Below, piece after piece: positions 1 to 8,229 of a stretch of 8,687 nt of DNA. The DNA is from a bacterium. GTDB lineage: Bacteria > CBDUZB01 > JAGLHV01. Positions within the stretch are counted from its first letter, which is position 1. Every line of letters starts with the position of its first letter. Under the pieces are notes generated by a model. That model saw nothing but the letters and a program-made list of their open reading frames with translations, searched no databases and was not told where the DNA came from. The position numbers and the translations under genes were made by a program. Where the stretch lies: the NCBI GenBank assembly GCA_023132075.1, contig JAGLYT010000052.1:1-8687 (forward strand), read 5' to 3'.

Positions 1-531
1 ATCACAAGTATAAAATCCATCCACATTAGTTAAAAGAATTAAAAAATCCGCTTCCATCTTACTCGACACCAGAGCGGATAAAGTATCATTATCTCCGAAC
101 ATTATTTCCTCTACCGCTACACTATCGTTCTCATTAATTATCGGAATTACCCTGTGTTTTAAAAGTGCAAGCAGAGTATTTCGCACATTTAAATAACGGT
201 GGCGATTACTTAAATCATCGGCAGTCAATAAAATCTGAGCAGTCAAACAATTCTCTTTTCTAAATATTTCTTCATAAAGATGCATCAATTGACTCTGTCC
301 TACGGCAGCAGCAGCCTGCTTCTCCGGAAGAGTTAAAGACTTCCCTTTCCACCTTAATTTATCCGTTCCTGCAGCAATAGACCCCGAAGTGATTAAAATA
401 ATTTCTTCTCCTTTTCTATGTGCGGAAACTATATCTTTTGCGATTTTGATAATACAATTTTTATTAAATTTTCCTTCCGGTGTAGTTAGAACCCCCGAAC
501 CTATCTTTAATATTATCCGTCTTGATTTCAA
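1..531 (-). CDS. proB: Glutamate 5-kinase (ProB), N-terminal part, cut by the left edge
   Basis: ProB phosphorylates L-glutamate to glutamyl 5-phosphate with ATP, the first step of proline synthesis in the cytoplasm. The visible 177 codons cover most of the amino-acid-kinase domain: LKIGSG near residues 8-13, TSGSIAAG at 48-55, QAAAAVGQ at 72-79, NENDSVA at 133-139, FGDNDT at 145-150 and LLTNVDG at 166-172. Lys9, Ser49, Asp136 and Asn148 match, at a constant offset of one, the positions I recall for the E. coli substrate/ATP residues (10, 50, 137, 149). The end of the kinase domain and any PUA domain lie outside the window. I chose a TTG start at 531 because GGGGAGGG sits 8 bases upstream. 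An in-frame ATG at 552 has no ribosome binding site. It follows obg by 59 bases, the usual obg-proB order, and the frame is intact to the edge. Confidence 0.95.
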   Translation of the reverse strand, partial: MKSRRIILKIGSGVLTTPEGKFNKNCIIKIAKDIVSAHRKGEEIILITSGSIAAGTDKLRWKGKSLTLPEKQAAAAVGQSQLMHLYEEIFRKENCLTAQILLTADDLSNRHRYLNVRNTLLALLKHRVIPIINENDSVAVEEIMFGDNDTLSALVSSKMEADFLILLTNVDGFYTCD

Positions 532-546
532 GCAATTACCCTCCCC
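529..546 (-). promoter_or_regulatory. Shine-Dalgarno and TTG start of proB
   Basis: The minus strand reads GGGGAGGG (546-539), eight bases, then TTG (531-529). This is a strong, well-spaced ribosome binding site in front of a non-ATG start. It decides the start: the in-frame ATG at 552-550 lies upstream of this motif and has nothing comparable before it. Counting from the TTG also gives motif positions within one residue of E. coli ProB. Confidence 0.7.
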
Positions 547-590
547 AAACATATTTCATTTTGTCTTATGCTAAACTCTCATCGGAAAAT

Positions 591-2008
<1,418 letters not shown>

Positions 2009-2067
2009 CCATTATTATTACAAAAATTATTTACTTATAAACCCTTAAAAGAATAATATTTTCCCAC

Positions 2068-2325
2068 TCAATTTAGAGGATAAACACTTATTTTTCTGTT
2101 TTTTCTGTCTATTCGTTCAAAAGCTACTTCCCCTTCAATTTTAGAAAAAAGAGTATCATCCGAACCAATACCCACGTTCTTGCCCGGTTTAAATTTTCTT
2201 CCTCTCTGACGCACTAAAATACTCCCTGCGGAAACAACTTGCCCCCCAAATCTTTTAACACCTAATCTTCTGCCACAACTATCCCGTCCGTTGGAACTAC
2301 TACCCTGCCCTTTTTTATGTGCCAT
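2068..2325 (-). CDS. rpmA: 50S ribosomal protein L27
   Basis: L27 belongs to the large ribosomal subunit, and its N-terminal tail reaches the peptidyl-transferase centre. The 85-residue product has the family pattern throughout: [16 protein letters not shown] at the N terminus, [10 protein letters not shown] at 20-29, GSILVRQRG at 34-42, then [16 protein letters not shown]. Length and ends are normal. The protein starts directly at the conserved tail, without the cleavable leader found in Firmicutes, and there is no prp (ysxB) protease gene between rplU and rpmA, which agrees with that. AAAAGGAGG stands 9 bases before the ATG. It is the second gene of the rplU-rpmA-obg-proB cluster, 85 bases after rplU. 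Confidence 0.98.
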   Translation of the reverse strand: MAHKKGQGSSSNGRDSCGRRLGVKRFGGQVVSAGSILVRQRGRKFKPGKNVGIGSDDTLFSKIEGEVAFERIDRKNRKISVYPLN

Positions 2326-2382
2326 TTTTTCAATTCCTCCTTTTAATCCTTAACCAAACGAAAACACAAAACAATCTTTACC

Positions 2383-2405
2383 AAATCAAACTCTACCTTT
2401 GATTT
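2383..2405 (-). repeat. Perfect 8-bp hairpin in the rplU-rpmA spacer
   Basis: AAATCAAA and TTTGATTT are separated by seven bases (GGTAGAG on the minus strand), starting five bases after the rplU stop codon. In the mRNA this gives an 8-bp AT-rich stem-loop between the two ribosomal protein genes. No T tract follows on the transcribed strand, so it is not a terminator for rplU. The T run lies on the other strand, where there is no gene. It may affect mRNA stability or relative yield, or be chance in AT-rich DNA. Confidence 0.35.
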
Positions 2406-2410
2406 TTTTC

Positions 2411-2725
2411 TCATTTAATTACTATTTGTTTTATTTCTATCTGGGTATAATATTGACGATGTCCCCTGGTTTTTTTATAATCTTTTCTTCTTTTCTTCTT
2501 GAAAACAATTATCTTTTTTGCCTTATCCTGCTTCGTAACTACCCCCAGCACCTTAACTTTCTCCAGAGCGGATTTGTCCAACAATGCTTCTCCCTCTTTG
2601 GAAGCCAATAATACCTTATCCAATTGTACTTCATCTCCGACAGGAACATCTATTTTCTCTACTGATATCCTAGAGCCTTCTTCAACTTTATATTGTTTTC
2701 CTCCACTTTCAATTACTGCATACAT
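2411..2725 (-). CDS. rplU: 50S ribosomal protein L21
   Basis: L21 is a large-subunit ribosomal protein that binds 23S rRNA. The 104-residue product has the expected length and starts with MYAVIESGGKQYKVEEG. The C-terminal signature region IVFKKKRRKDYKKTRGHRQ (73-91) contains the conserved lysine cluster and the G-H-R that contact rRNA. The ATG at 2725 has GGGAGGAG six bases upstream. It is the first gene of the cluster and sits directly behind a strong promoter. The predicted 5' leader is only about 25 bases, too short for an elaborate leader structure. Confidence 0.98.
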   Translation of the reverse strand: MYAVIESGGKQYKVEEGSRISVEKIDVPVGDEVQLDKVLLASKEGEALLDKSALEKVKVLGVVTKQDKAKKIIVFKKKRRKDYKKTRGHRQYYTQIEIKQIVIK

Positions 2726-2756
2726 AATTTTCTCCTCCCTTCACATTAAAGCGATA

Positions 2757-2786
2757 AGTATACCACATCTTCTTTTCTGCTGTCAA
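2757..2786 (-). promoter_or_regulatory. Sigma70-type promoter of the rplU operon
   Basis: The minus strand has TTGACA (2786-2781), a full match to the -35 consensus, an 18-base spacer, and TATACT (2762-2757), five of six for the -10. The three bases before the -10 are TGG, an extended -10 (TGn). The sequence upstream, towards purB, is A/T rich and could serve as an UP element. Transcription would start near 2750, about 25 bases before the rplU ATG. This is the only near-consensus promoter I found in the window. Confidence 0.85.
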
Positions 2787-2813
2787 GGCAAAAAATCTTT
2801 TATTTAATGCTTT

Positions 2814-4109
2814 TTATAAATTTATCCGTTTGAAAATTTTATCCACATTACGTAAAAACCATTGAATATTAAAACATTCTTTTATTTCATCTTTGTTTAG
2901 ATGTTTCTTTATATCCTTGTCCTGTAAAATTAAACTTTTAAATTCTCCTTTCTTTTTCCATGCATACATAGCTTTTTTCTGAATCAATTCATAAGCACAT
3001 TCCCGGCTTAATCCTTTATCTACTAAAGCCAAAAAGACCCTCTGGGAAAAAATCAATCCACCGGTAAGATTTATATTTTTCAACATATTACGGGGATAAA
3101 CTAATAATCCTTCCATAATCCAGGTAAATTTTTGCAGTAAGTAATCTATAAGGATGCAACTATCCGGAAGGATTACCCGCTCTGCCGAGGAGTGAGAAAT
3201 ATCCCGCTCATTCCACAAAGCAATATTTTCTAAAGAAGCATGAAGATTTCCCCTTATTATACGGGCTAATCCGCAAATTTGTTCACATTTTACAGGATTT
3301 CGCTTATGGGGCATCGCCGAAGACCCCTTTTGTCCCGACATAAAAGGCTCTTCTAACTCCAAAATTTCCGTTCTTTGTAAACCTCTTATCTCACCGGCAA
3401 ATTTCTCCAAAGAGCAAGAGGCAATAGCTATTGCCGCCATAAACTCGGCATGCCGGTCACGTTGAGTAATTTGATTGGAAACCGGTTCTATCTTTAAACC
3501 CAATTTCTTACAAACTAACTCTTCCCATTGAGGACTAATATGCGCATAAGTACCTACTGCCCCGGAAATTTTTCCCACAGCAATAACTTTTTTAGCTCTA
3601 TTTACCCGTTCTAAATTCCTTAATATCTCTTCATACCACAAAGCAAGCTTCAAACCAAAAGTAATCGGCTCAGCGTGCACTCCATGCGTTCTGCCTATCA
3701 TAGGGACCATTTTATACTCTAAAGCTTTTTTCTTTAAAACAACAGCCAATTTCTTTAAATCCAAACAAATTTTTTCTGCCGATTCTTTCATTTGTAAAGC
3801 CAATGCTGTATCTAAAACATCAGAAGAAGTCAATCCCTGATGAATAAATCTTGCGGCATCATGTCCCACTTTTTCAGTAATGGAGCCTAAAAAAGCAATT
3901 ACATCATGGTGGGTTTTCTCTTCTATTTCCCTTATTCTTCCCACATCAATTTTCGCAGTTTTTTTTATTTCCTGTACTATTCCTTTAGGAATCTCGCCTA
4001 AATCAGCCCTTACCTGACAAACAGCTATTTCTACCTCTAACATTTTTTCAAACCGGTTTTCTTCCGTCCAAATACGCTCCATTTCCGGTAATGCATACCG
4101 AGAAATCAT
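2814..4109 (-). CDS. purB: Adenylosuccinate lyase (PurB)
   Basis: PurB removes fumarate from SAICAR (giving AICAR) and from adenylosuccinate (giving AMP). It belongs to the fumarase/aspartase superfamily and works as a homotetramer in the cytoplasm. The 431-residue length matches the short bacterial type. The superfamily signature GSSAMPHKRNP is at 262-272, in the flexible loop with the catalytic serine. Other active-site stretches are KTHHD (65-69), TSSDV (94-98) and GRTHG (139-143), holding the expected histidines 68 and 142. The ATG at 4109 has GGAGGAGG four bases upstream. It begins 29 bases after purA, so the two enzymes converting IMP to AMP are produced together. No terminator is visible between its stop and the rplU promoter. 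Confidence 0.97.
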   Translation of the reverse strand: MISRYALPEMERIWTEENRFEKMLEVEIAVCQVRADLGEIPKGIVQEIKKTAKIDVGRIREIEEKTHHDVIAFLGSITEKVGHDAARFIHQGLTSSDVLDTALALQMKESAEKICLDLKKLAVVLKKKALEYKMVPMIGRTHGVHAEPITFGLKLALWYEEILRNLERVNRAKKVIAVGKISGAVGTYAHISPQWEELVCKKLGLKIEPVSNQITQRDRHAEFMAAIAIASCSLEKFAGEIRGLQRTEILELEEPFMSGQKGSSAMPHKRNPVKCEQICGLARIIRGNLHASLENIALWNERDISHSSAERVILPDSCILIDYLLQKFTWIMEGLLVYPRNMLKNINLTGGLIFSQRVFLALVDKGLSRECAYELIQKKAMYAWKKKGEFKSLILQDKDIKKHLNKDEIKECFNIQWFLRNVDKIFKRINL

Positions 4110-4138
4110 ATATCCTCCTCCACCAAGTGCTTAATTTC

Positions 4139-5425
4139 TTATTTAAAAAAATTTTTATTTAACAAAATAGTTGCATCTTTATCCGCCCCTACGGAAATTA
4201 AAGAAAGAGGCACCCCCGCTAATTGTTTTATCCGGGATAAATATTTTTTTGCTTTCGAAGGTAAATCCTGATATTTTTTTATCTTTACTGTAGAAACCTT
4301 CCACCCTTCCCACACTTCATAACAAGGCTTACATTCTTCTAATATAACAGTCTGACTCGGATATTCACTAATTATCTTATTTTTATATTTATAACCGGTA
4401 CATATTTTTATTTTATCCAGATCATCCAACACATCTAATTTCATTACTGCCAGTGAATCAATACCGCTTACCCTTACTGAATGCTTTACCATCACTGCAT
4501 CAAACCAGCCTACTTTTCGGGGACGCTTGGTTGTAGCCCCGAATTCCGCCCCTTTTTCCCGTATTTTTTCCTCTAATGAAGGGGTTAAGCGGGTAGGAAA
4601 AGGACCATCTCCCACTCTGGTAACATATGCCTTTATTATTCCTAAAATTTTATCTATTTTATTAGGCCCAATACCTAAACCCACACAAGCACCGCCGGCA
4701 GAGGGATTCGACGAAGTCACATAAGGATAAGTCCCAAAATCCACATCTAACAATACTCCCTGTGCCCCTTCCAGAAGAACTCTTTTGTTTTTTTTCATTG
4801 CTTCGTTAACCATAATACTGGTATTAGCAACATAAGGACGTAATTGCTCAGCATAGTCACAGTATTTAATATATAAATCTTTATATTTCAATCCCGGCCT
4901 TTGATAAACTTTTTCTAAAAGAGCATTACGCATAGCAAGAGTATCTTTTAATTTATGAGCAAAAATCTCCTTATCCATCAAATCACAAACCCTAATTCCT
5001 ACCCGGTCAACCTTATCCATATAAGCAGGACCTATACCTCTTTTAGTCGTTCCTATTTTCCCTTTTCTTCTTTCTTTTGCTTCATCCAACATAGAATGAT
5101 AAGGAAATATAAGATGGGCCATATCAGAAATAAAAAGACGGCCGCTGACATCCACCCCTTTTTTTCCTAAATATTTTATTTCATCCAACAAAGCTTGTGG
5201 ATTTATTACAACTCCATTGCCGATAATACATTTCTTCCCCGGATAAATTATTCCGGAAGGAACAAGATGTAAAACAAACTTATCCTCACCGATTACCACG
5301 GTATGTCCGGCATTATTCCCTCCCTGATAACGGCAAATATACTCCGCTTCCCGGGAAAGAAAATGAATAACTTTTCCTTTTCCCTCATCTCCCCATTGGG
5401 CACCTACAACACAAAGATTAGACAT
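4139..5425 (-). CDS. purA: Adenylosuccinate synthetase (PurA)
   Basis: PurA joins IMP and aspartate using GTP to give adenylosuccinate, the committed step to AMP. The 428-residue product is of normal length. QWGDEGKGK (10-18) carries the catalytic Asp13, and GGNNAGHT (35-42) carries His41. Other family blocks are GTTKRGIGPAY (125-135), GAQGVLLDVDFGTYP (220-234), TRVGDGPFPT (269-278), GATTKRPRKVGWFD (296-309) and KLDVLD (329-334). The ATG at 5425 is preceded by GAGAGGG. It lies 23 bases after the small membrane protein gene and 29 bases before purB, consistent with one transcript. I see no purine riboswitch or operator in these short gaps. Confidence 0.98.
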   Translation of the reverse strand: MSNLCVVGAQWGDEGKGKVIHFLSREAEYICRYQGGNNAGHTVVIGEDKFVLHLVPSGIIYPGKKCIIGNGVVINPQALLDEIKYLGKKGVDVSGRLFISDMAHLIFPYHSMLDEAKERRKGKIGTTKRGIGPAYMDKVDRVGIRVCDLMDKEIFAHKLKDTLAMRNALLEKVYQRPGLKYKDLYIKYCDYAEQLRPYVANTSIMVNEAMKKNKRVLLEGAQGVLLDVDFGTYPYVTSSNPSAGGACVGLGIGPNKIDKILGIIKAYVTRVGDGPFPTRLTPSLEEKIREKGAEFGATTKRPRKVGWFDAVMVKHSVRVSGIDSLAVMKLDVLDDLDKIKICTGYKYKNKIISEYPSQTVILEECKPCYEVWEGWKVSTVKIKKYQDLPSKAKKYLSRIKQLAGVPLSLISVGADKDATILLNKNFFK

Positions 5426-5448
5426 TTTTATCCCTCTCTTTTCTCACT

Positions 5449-5922
5449 CTATTTTTCTCCTTTGAATTGCCTTTTTATTTCCTTCCGCGATAGAAAAACA
5501 ATTAATAAACACATCAAAAGCGGAAAAATATAATAATCATACGCTTTTCCTATCGACATCCAGGAACCACGAATCTCCCCTGCTCCAAAAAAAGAAACAA
5601 ATCCAAACCAGAAAATATGGTTTAATTCATCCAACAACATTACCGCATCCGCATCTTTTTTTTCCTGTAAAAGAGATACTTTAAAAAAATCAATAACAAA
5701 ATGCATAAAAGATAAAAATATTATGTACCACCACATTAAACCCTTGTTTAGAAAAGGAAAAAACAAAATCACACATAATATTCCAAAAATAACACTATGT
5801 AAAATAATGCCCCAACTTGACTTTTTTTCCCATTCCCAGAGTTTCTTAAAATGAAAAACAAACTCAGTCATCAAGTGGGCAAATAAAAAACAAAAAAATA
5901 AAAATAATCCTTTATTCCACAT
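5449..5922 (-). CDS. Small multi-pass membrane protein, DUF3307-like
   Basis: The 157-residue product is very hydrophobic, with probable membrane segments at about 5-23, 37-58, 62-84, 103-116 and 129-145 and a basic C-terminal tail (RKEIKRQFKGEK). Polar residues within the segments form a recognisable pattern: H16-x3-E20, LHS at 41-43, H74-x3-D78-x2-K81 and LLDELNH with D98 and H102. This resembles the DUF3307 family as I remember it (H...D, then H..iD..K, then D...H), whose function is unknown. The clustered His/Asp/Glu could bind a metal or form an active site in the membrane, but that is inference. It lies between thiE and purA with gaps of 24 and 23 bases, so it is co-transcribed. The ribosome binding site is weak (AAGAAAAG), and in-frame stops just upstream leave ATG 5922 as the best start. 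Confidence 0.75.
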   Translation of the reverse strand: MWNKGLFLFFCFLFAHLMTEFVFHFKKLWEWEKKSSWGIILHSVIFGILCVILFFPFLNKGLMWWYIIFLSFMHFVIDFFKVSLLQEKKDADAVMLLDELNHIFWFGFVSFFGAGEIRGSWMSIGKAYDYYIFPLLMCLLIVFLSRKEIKRQFKGEK

Positions 5923-5946
5923 TATTCTTTTCTTATTATTAATTTA

Positions 5947-6579
5947 TTAATTTTTCGATTCTAAAAGCATTTTTTTAAAATTCTGCGTTGTCCTTCTTGT
6001 TTTTTCTAAACTACGAACGTTACAAATAGCACTACTTATTGCAACCCTTCCTCCTCCGATTCCTATAACCTGTTTAATATTATCTAAGTCTATTCCCCCT
6101 ATACAAAAAAAAGGTATTTTTATTTCTTTTTTTATTTCAGTAATCAAATCTAATCCTACCGGAACCAAATCCGGCTTTGTGACAGTTTTAAAAATCGGGC
6201 CAACACCTATATAATCCGCACCTTTTTCCTGCGCAACCCGTGCTTCTTCAAGGGTATGAGTAGAAATACCTATTATTTTATCACCCATCAATTTACGCAC
6301 ATAAGCTATTTCTAAGTCATCCTGCCCCAGATGAACACCATCGGCCTGAGAAGCCAGGGCAACATCCGGCCGATCATTAACGATAAAGATTACTTTATAT
6401 TTAAAGGTAATTTCCCTTAGCGAGCAAGCTAAGCGCAATAACTCTTTCCCGCTCAATTCCTTAGCCCGAAGCTGAACAATTTCCACCCCGCCAATAATCG
6501 CTTCTTCGACCATTTTTTCATAGTTAATTCCCGGCAAAGGAAAACAAGTAACAAGGTAAAGAACTTTATCCGCTAACAC
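5947..6579 (-). CDS. thiE: Thiamine phosphate synthase (ThiE)
   Basis: ThiE couples HMP-pyrophosphate with thiazole phosphate to form thiamine phosphate. It is a TIM-barrel enzyme of usual length (210 residues). Visible motifs are LYLVT (7-11, first strand), VQLRAKE (35-41), NDRPDVA (68-74), ADGVHLGQDD (79-88), GPIFKTVTK (127-135, where the family usually has GPIFPTxTK), IGGI (160-163) and AISSAI (180-185). The start is GTG at 6579, overlapping the end of thiD2 by 7 bases. No good ribosome binding site is visible, only GAG about 12 bases upstream across an A run. Expression therefore probably depends on thiD2 translation, by coupling or by frameshifting. It ends in tandem TAA TAA. No TPP riboswitch is visible nearby. 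Confidence 0.95.
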   Translation of the reverse strand: MLADKVLYLVTCFPLPGINYEKMVEEAIIGGVEIVQLRAKELSGKELLRLACSLREITFKYKVIFIVNDRPDVALASQADGVHLGQDDLEIAYVRKLMGDKIIGISTHTLEEARVAQEKGADYIGVGPIFKTVTKPDLVPVGLDLITEIKKEIKIPFFCIGGIDLDNIKQVIGIGGGRVAISSAICNVRSLEKTRRTTQNFKKMLLESKN

Positions 6580-6588
6580 TTTTTTTTT
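6555..6588 (-). other. A9 run with A_AAA_AAG slippery heptamer at the thiD2/thiE overlap
   Basis: In the thiD2 frame the last codons read CGA AAA AAA AAG TGT TAG (6590-6573). The heptamer A_AAA_AAG (6585-6579) is phased for simultaneous -1 slippage, as in E. coli dnaX. After a -1 step the next codon is GTG 6579, exactly the thiE start and frame. Seven bases downstream is a weak hairpin (6571-6555: GG, bulged A, TAAA, loop GTTC, TTTA, CC). The weakly SD-like AAGAG ends six bases upstream of the heptamer. The nine-A run could also cause RNA polymerase slippage. Whether frameshifting really happens is unproven. Confidence 0.5.
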
Positions 6589-7049
6589 CGACTCTTTTCT
6601 AAAAATAAAATTATTACTTTCTTTTCCAACTCATAAACATCAAACCGCATTCTCTTAAATTTATATCCTGCACCGGAAGAAATCAATTTGGAAAATTCTT
6701 CCAATACCCTCAGCGCCTCTTCCGCTCTTTTAAAATTAGCAATTAACAATTCCTTTAAATTTTTTCTGTTTTTTTCCCTGATTTTTACTGCTATATCCCG
6801 ACTTATTTTGCGGGCATAAATCAAATCCGGATAAATATTTTTAGACACTCTATCCAGTTTAAACCTTGTTTTTTTTATCTCTTCATAAATATCTTTCTTC
6901 CGAAACACAAACCTAACTATTTCTTCTACTACGCGCAACCCTTCTTTAGCACGATTTAAATTAACATCGATTATACAATATAAATCTTCATTTTTTTTGC
7001 TTTGTGGCAGGTTTCCCCGGCAAATTACTGTTTTTCTATCTTTATCCAT
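6573..7049 (-). CDS. thiD2: ThiD2-type hydroxymethylpyrimidine phosphate kinase
   Basis: The 158-residue product resembles the ThiD2 domain, a helical HMP-phosphate kinase unrelated to classic ThiD and often found fused to the N terminus of ThiE. It would make HMP-pyrophosphate, the ThiE substrate. Two helical repeats are visible: IDVNLNRAKEGLRVVEE (27-43) and ANFKRAEEALRVLEE (104-118). RFDVYELEKK (135-144) follows, the block typical of the end of the domain. The first 20 residues look outside the conserved domain. ATG 7049 overlaps the rfaE2 stop by 8 bases (ATGGATAA), suggesting coupling, and no ribosome binding site stands out. The C terminus is short and basic (SRKKKC), where a fused protein would run into the ThiE barrel. 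Family assignment is from memory of motifs. Confidence 0.85.
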   Translation of the reverse strand: MDKDRKTVICRGNLPQSKKNEDLYCIIDVNLNRAKEGLRVVEEIVRFVFRKKDIYEEIKKTRFKLDRVSKNIYPDLIYARKISRDIAVKIREKNRKNLKELLIANFKRAEEALRVLEEFSKLISSGAGYKFKRMRFDVYELEKKVIILFLEKSRKKKC

Positions 7050-7524
7050 ATTTTTTTAAAATTGTTTCTATTAATTTTGTACTTGACCATCTTTTAAACA
7101 AAGGGACTGTAAGAACTTTCCCTTTATAAGATTCCACAAACTCTCTTCCTACTATTTCATTTAAAGAATAATCCCCCCCTTTTATCAACACATCGGGCTT
7201 TAATTCCCTTATTACTTTTCCGGGGGTATCTTCACTAAAAATAGTTACCCAATCTACACATTCAAGAGCGGCAAGCATTTCCGCTCTTTCTATCTCATCA
7301 ACTAAAGGCCGTTTTGCTCCCTTCAGCCTTTTTATTGAGTCGTTACTATTTATAGCAACAACTAAGATGTCTCCTTTTGTTTTTACCTTTTCCAAATAAT
7401 ACAAGTGCCCCGGATGAAAAACATCAAAACACCCATTAGTGAAAACAACTTTCTTATCTTTGCTTTTTAATCCCTTTATTATTTTTTTTAATCCGGTTAA
7501 GGATTTTATCTTTTTTGTTGTCAT
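7042..7524 (-). CDS. rfaE2: Stand-alone heptose 1-phosphate adenylyltransferase (RfaE domain II)
   Basis: This enzyme transfers AMP from ATP to D-glycero-beta-D-manno-heptose 1-phosphate, giving the ADP-heptose used for LPS core or other glycans. It corresponds to the C-terminal half of bifunctional HldE and has no attached kinase domain. From the chosen start it has 160 residues. Motifs are FTNGCFDVFHPGHLYYLE, with HxGH of the nucleotidyltransferase fold at about 37-40, RLKGAKRPL, RAEMLAALECVDWV, DVLIKGGDY and WSSTKLI near the end. I chose ATG 7524, which has GGA ten bases upstream. An in-frame TTG at 7545 would add seven residues but lacks a site. It lies 123 bases after gmhA, the first enzyme of the same pathway, and overlaps thiD2. 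Confidence 0.92.
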   Translation of the reverse strand: MTTKKIKSLTGLKKIIKGLKSKDKKVVFTNGCFDVFHPGHLYYLEKVKTKGDILVVAINSNDSIKRLKGAKRPLVDEIERAEMLAALECVDWVTIFSEDTPGKVIRELKPDVLIKGGDYSLNEIVGREFVESYKGKVLTVPLFKRWSSTKLIETILKKYG

Positions 7525-7647
7525 CGTCTTTAATTCCAAAAACAAAATTTAAATCATATTTTTTTTATTGGTGAATTTATTCGTTCTTTAACAGTAAAAA
7601 ATGCTTTTTTATTCCACCCGTCCGAAGCAAAAAATAGACCGGATAGA

Positions 7648-8229
7648 CTAAAACATTATGTCCTCCACTAATTCACAAATAATATGCCCAACCATTATAT
7701 GAAATTCCTGAATGCGAGGTACATCCGGGGAAGGAACAGTGAAACAAAAATCGGCTAATTTAGATAATTTTCTTCCTTTACTGCCGGTAAAAGCAATAGT
7801 TATTGCCCCTTTTTCTTTAGCACACTTTATCCCTTTTAATACATTAGGGGAATTCCCGCTGGTACTAATACCAACGACTACATCACCGGCATTAACCAAT
7901 GCCTCAATCTGCCGGGAAAAAATCGACTCAAACCCCATATCATTTCCAATGGCAGTTAAAAGGGAAGTATTCGTAGTAAGGGCAACGGCCGGCAGGGAAA
8001 TCCGGTCTTTCTTAAATCGACAAACAAATTCCGCTACCAAATGCTGGGCATCCGCTGCACTGCCGCCATTACCAAAAAAAACTATCTTTTTTTTTCTGCG
8101 AAAAGCCTTTACTACAACCTGTACGATTTTTTCGAGCAAACCTATCTGGTCTTTAATAATGCAATTATTTATTTCGATTGATTCTTGCAAGCCCTGTTTT
8201 ATTTTATCTTTCGTTTTAAGTTTTTTCAT
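7648..8229 (-). CDS. gmhA: Phosphoheptose isomerase (GmhA)
   Basis: GmhA converts sedoheptulose 7-phosphate to D-glycero-D-manno-heptose 7-phosphate, the entry to ADP-heptose. The product is a SIS-domain protein of 193 residues from ATG 8229. FGNGGSAADAQHLVAEF (52-68) and GISTSGNSPN (120-129) form the sugar-phosphate site. RIQEFHIMVGH (172-182) follows. Numbered from this ATG, His63, Glu67, Gln174 and His182 line up at a constant offset of two with the zinc ligands I recall for E. coli GmhA (61, 65, 172, 180). ATG 8229 overlaps the accC stop as ATGA, so translation is probably coupled. A TTG at 8241 would add four residues, but GAGGAG is only three bases from it. Confidence 0.95.
   Translation of the reverse strand: MKKLKTKDKIKQGLQESIEINNCIIKDQIGLLEKIVQVVVKAFRRKKKIVFFGNGGSAADAQHLVAEFVCRFKKDRISLPAVALTTNTSLLTAIGNDMGFESIFSRQIEALVNAGDVVVGISTSGNSPNVLKGIKCAKEKGAITIAFTGSKGRKLSKLADFCFTVPSPDVPRIQEFHIMVGHIICELVEDIMF

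Noticed and set aside
536-559. Eight-codon reading frame (MKYVWGG) covering the proB Shine-Dalgarno and ending five bases before the TTG
   Set aside because: It has no ribosome binding site of its own and no feature of a known leader peptide, so it is most simply chance.
7525-7545. TTG at 7545 as the rfaE2 start, and likewise TTG at 8241 for gmhA
   Set aside because: In both genes an in-frame ATG a few codons downstream is better supported: a GGA at 10 bases for rfaE2, and the ATGA overlap with the accC stop for gmhA.
7525-7647. Start-less open frames in the gmhA-rfaE2 gap, one with a faint look of a GmhB N terminus (NKKAFF...INSPI)
   Set aside because: The frame has no start codon or continuation and is about 35 codons long. 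The likeness is a few residues in AT-rich DNA, too little to call a gmhB remnant.
7525-7647. Possible promoter (TTCACC, 17 bases, TTAAAT) or TPP riboswitch upstream of rfaE2-thiD2-thiE
   Set aside because: The promoter boxes match only four of six each, in a region where such matches are common. I found no THI-box core such as CTGAGA and no paired helices around one.
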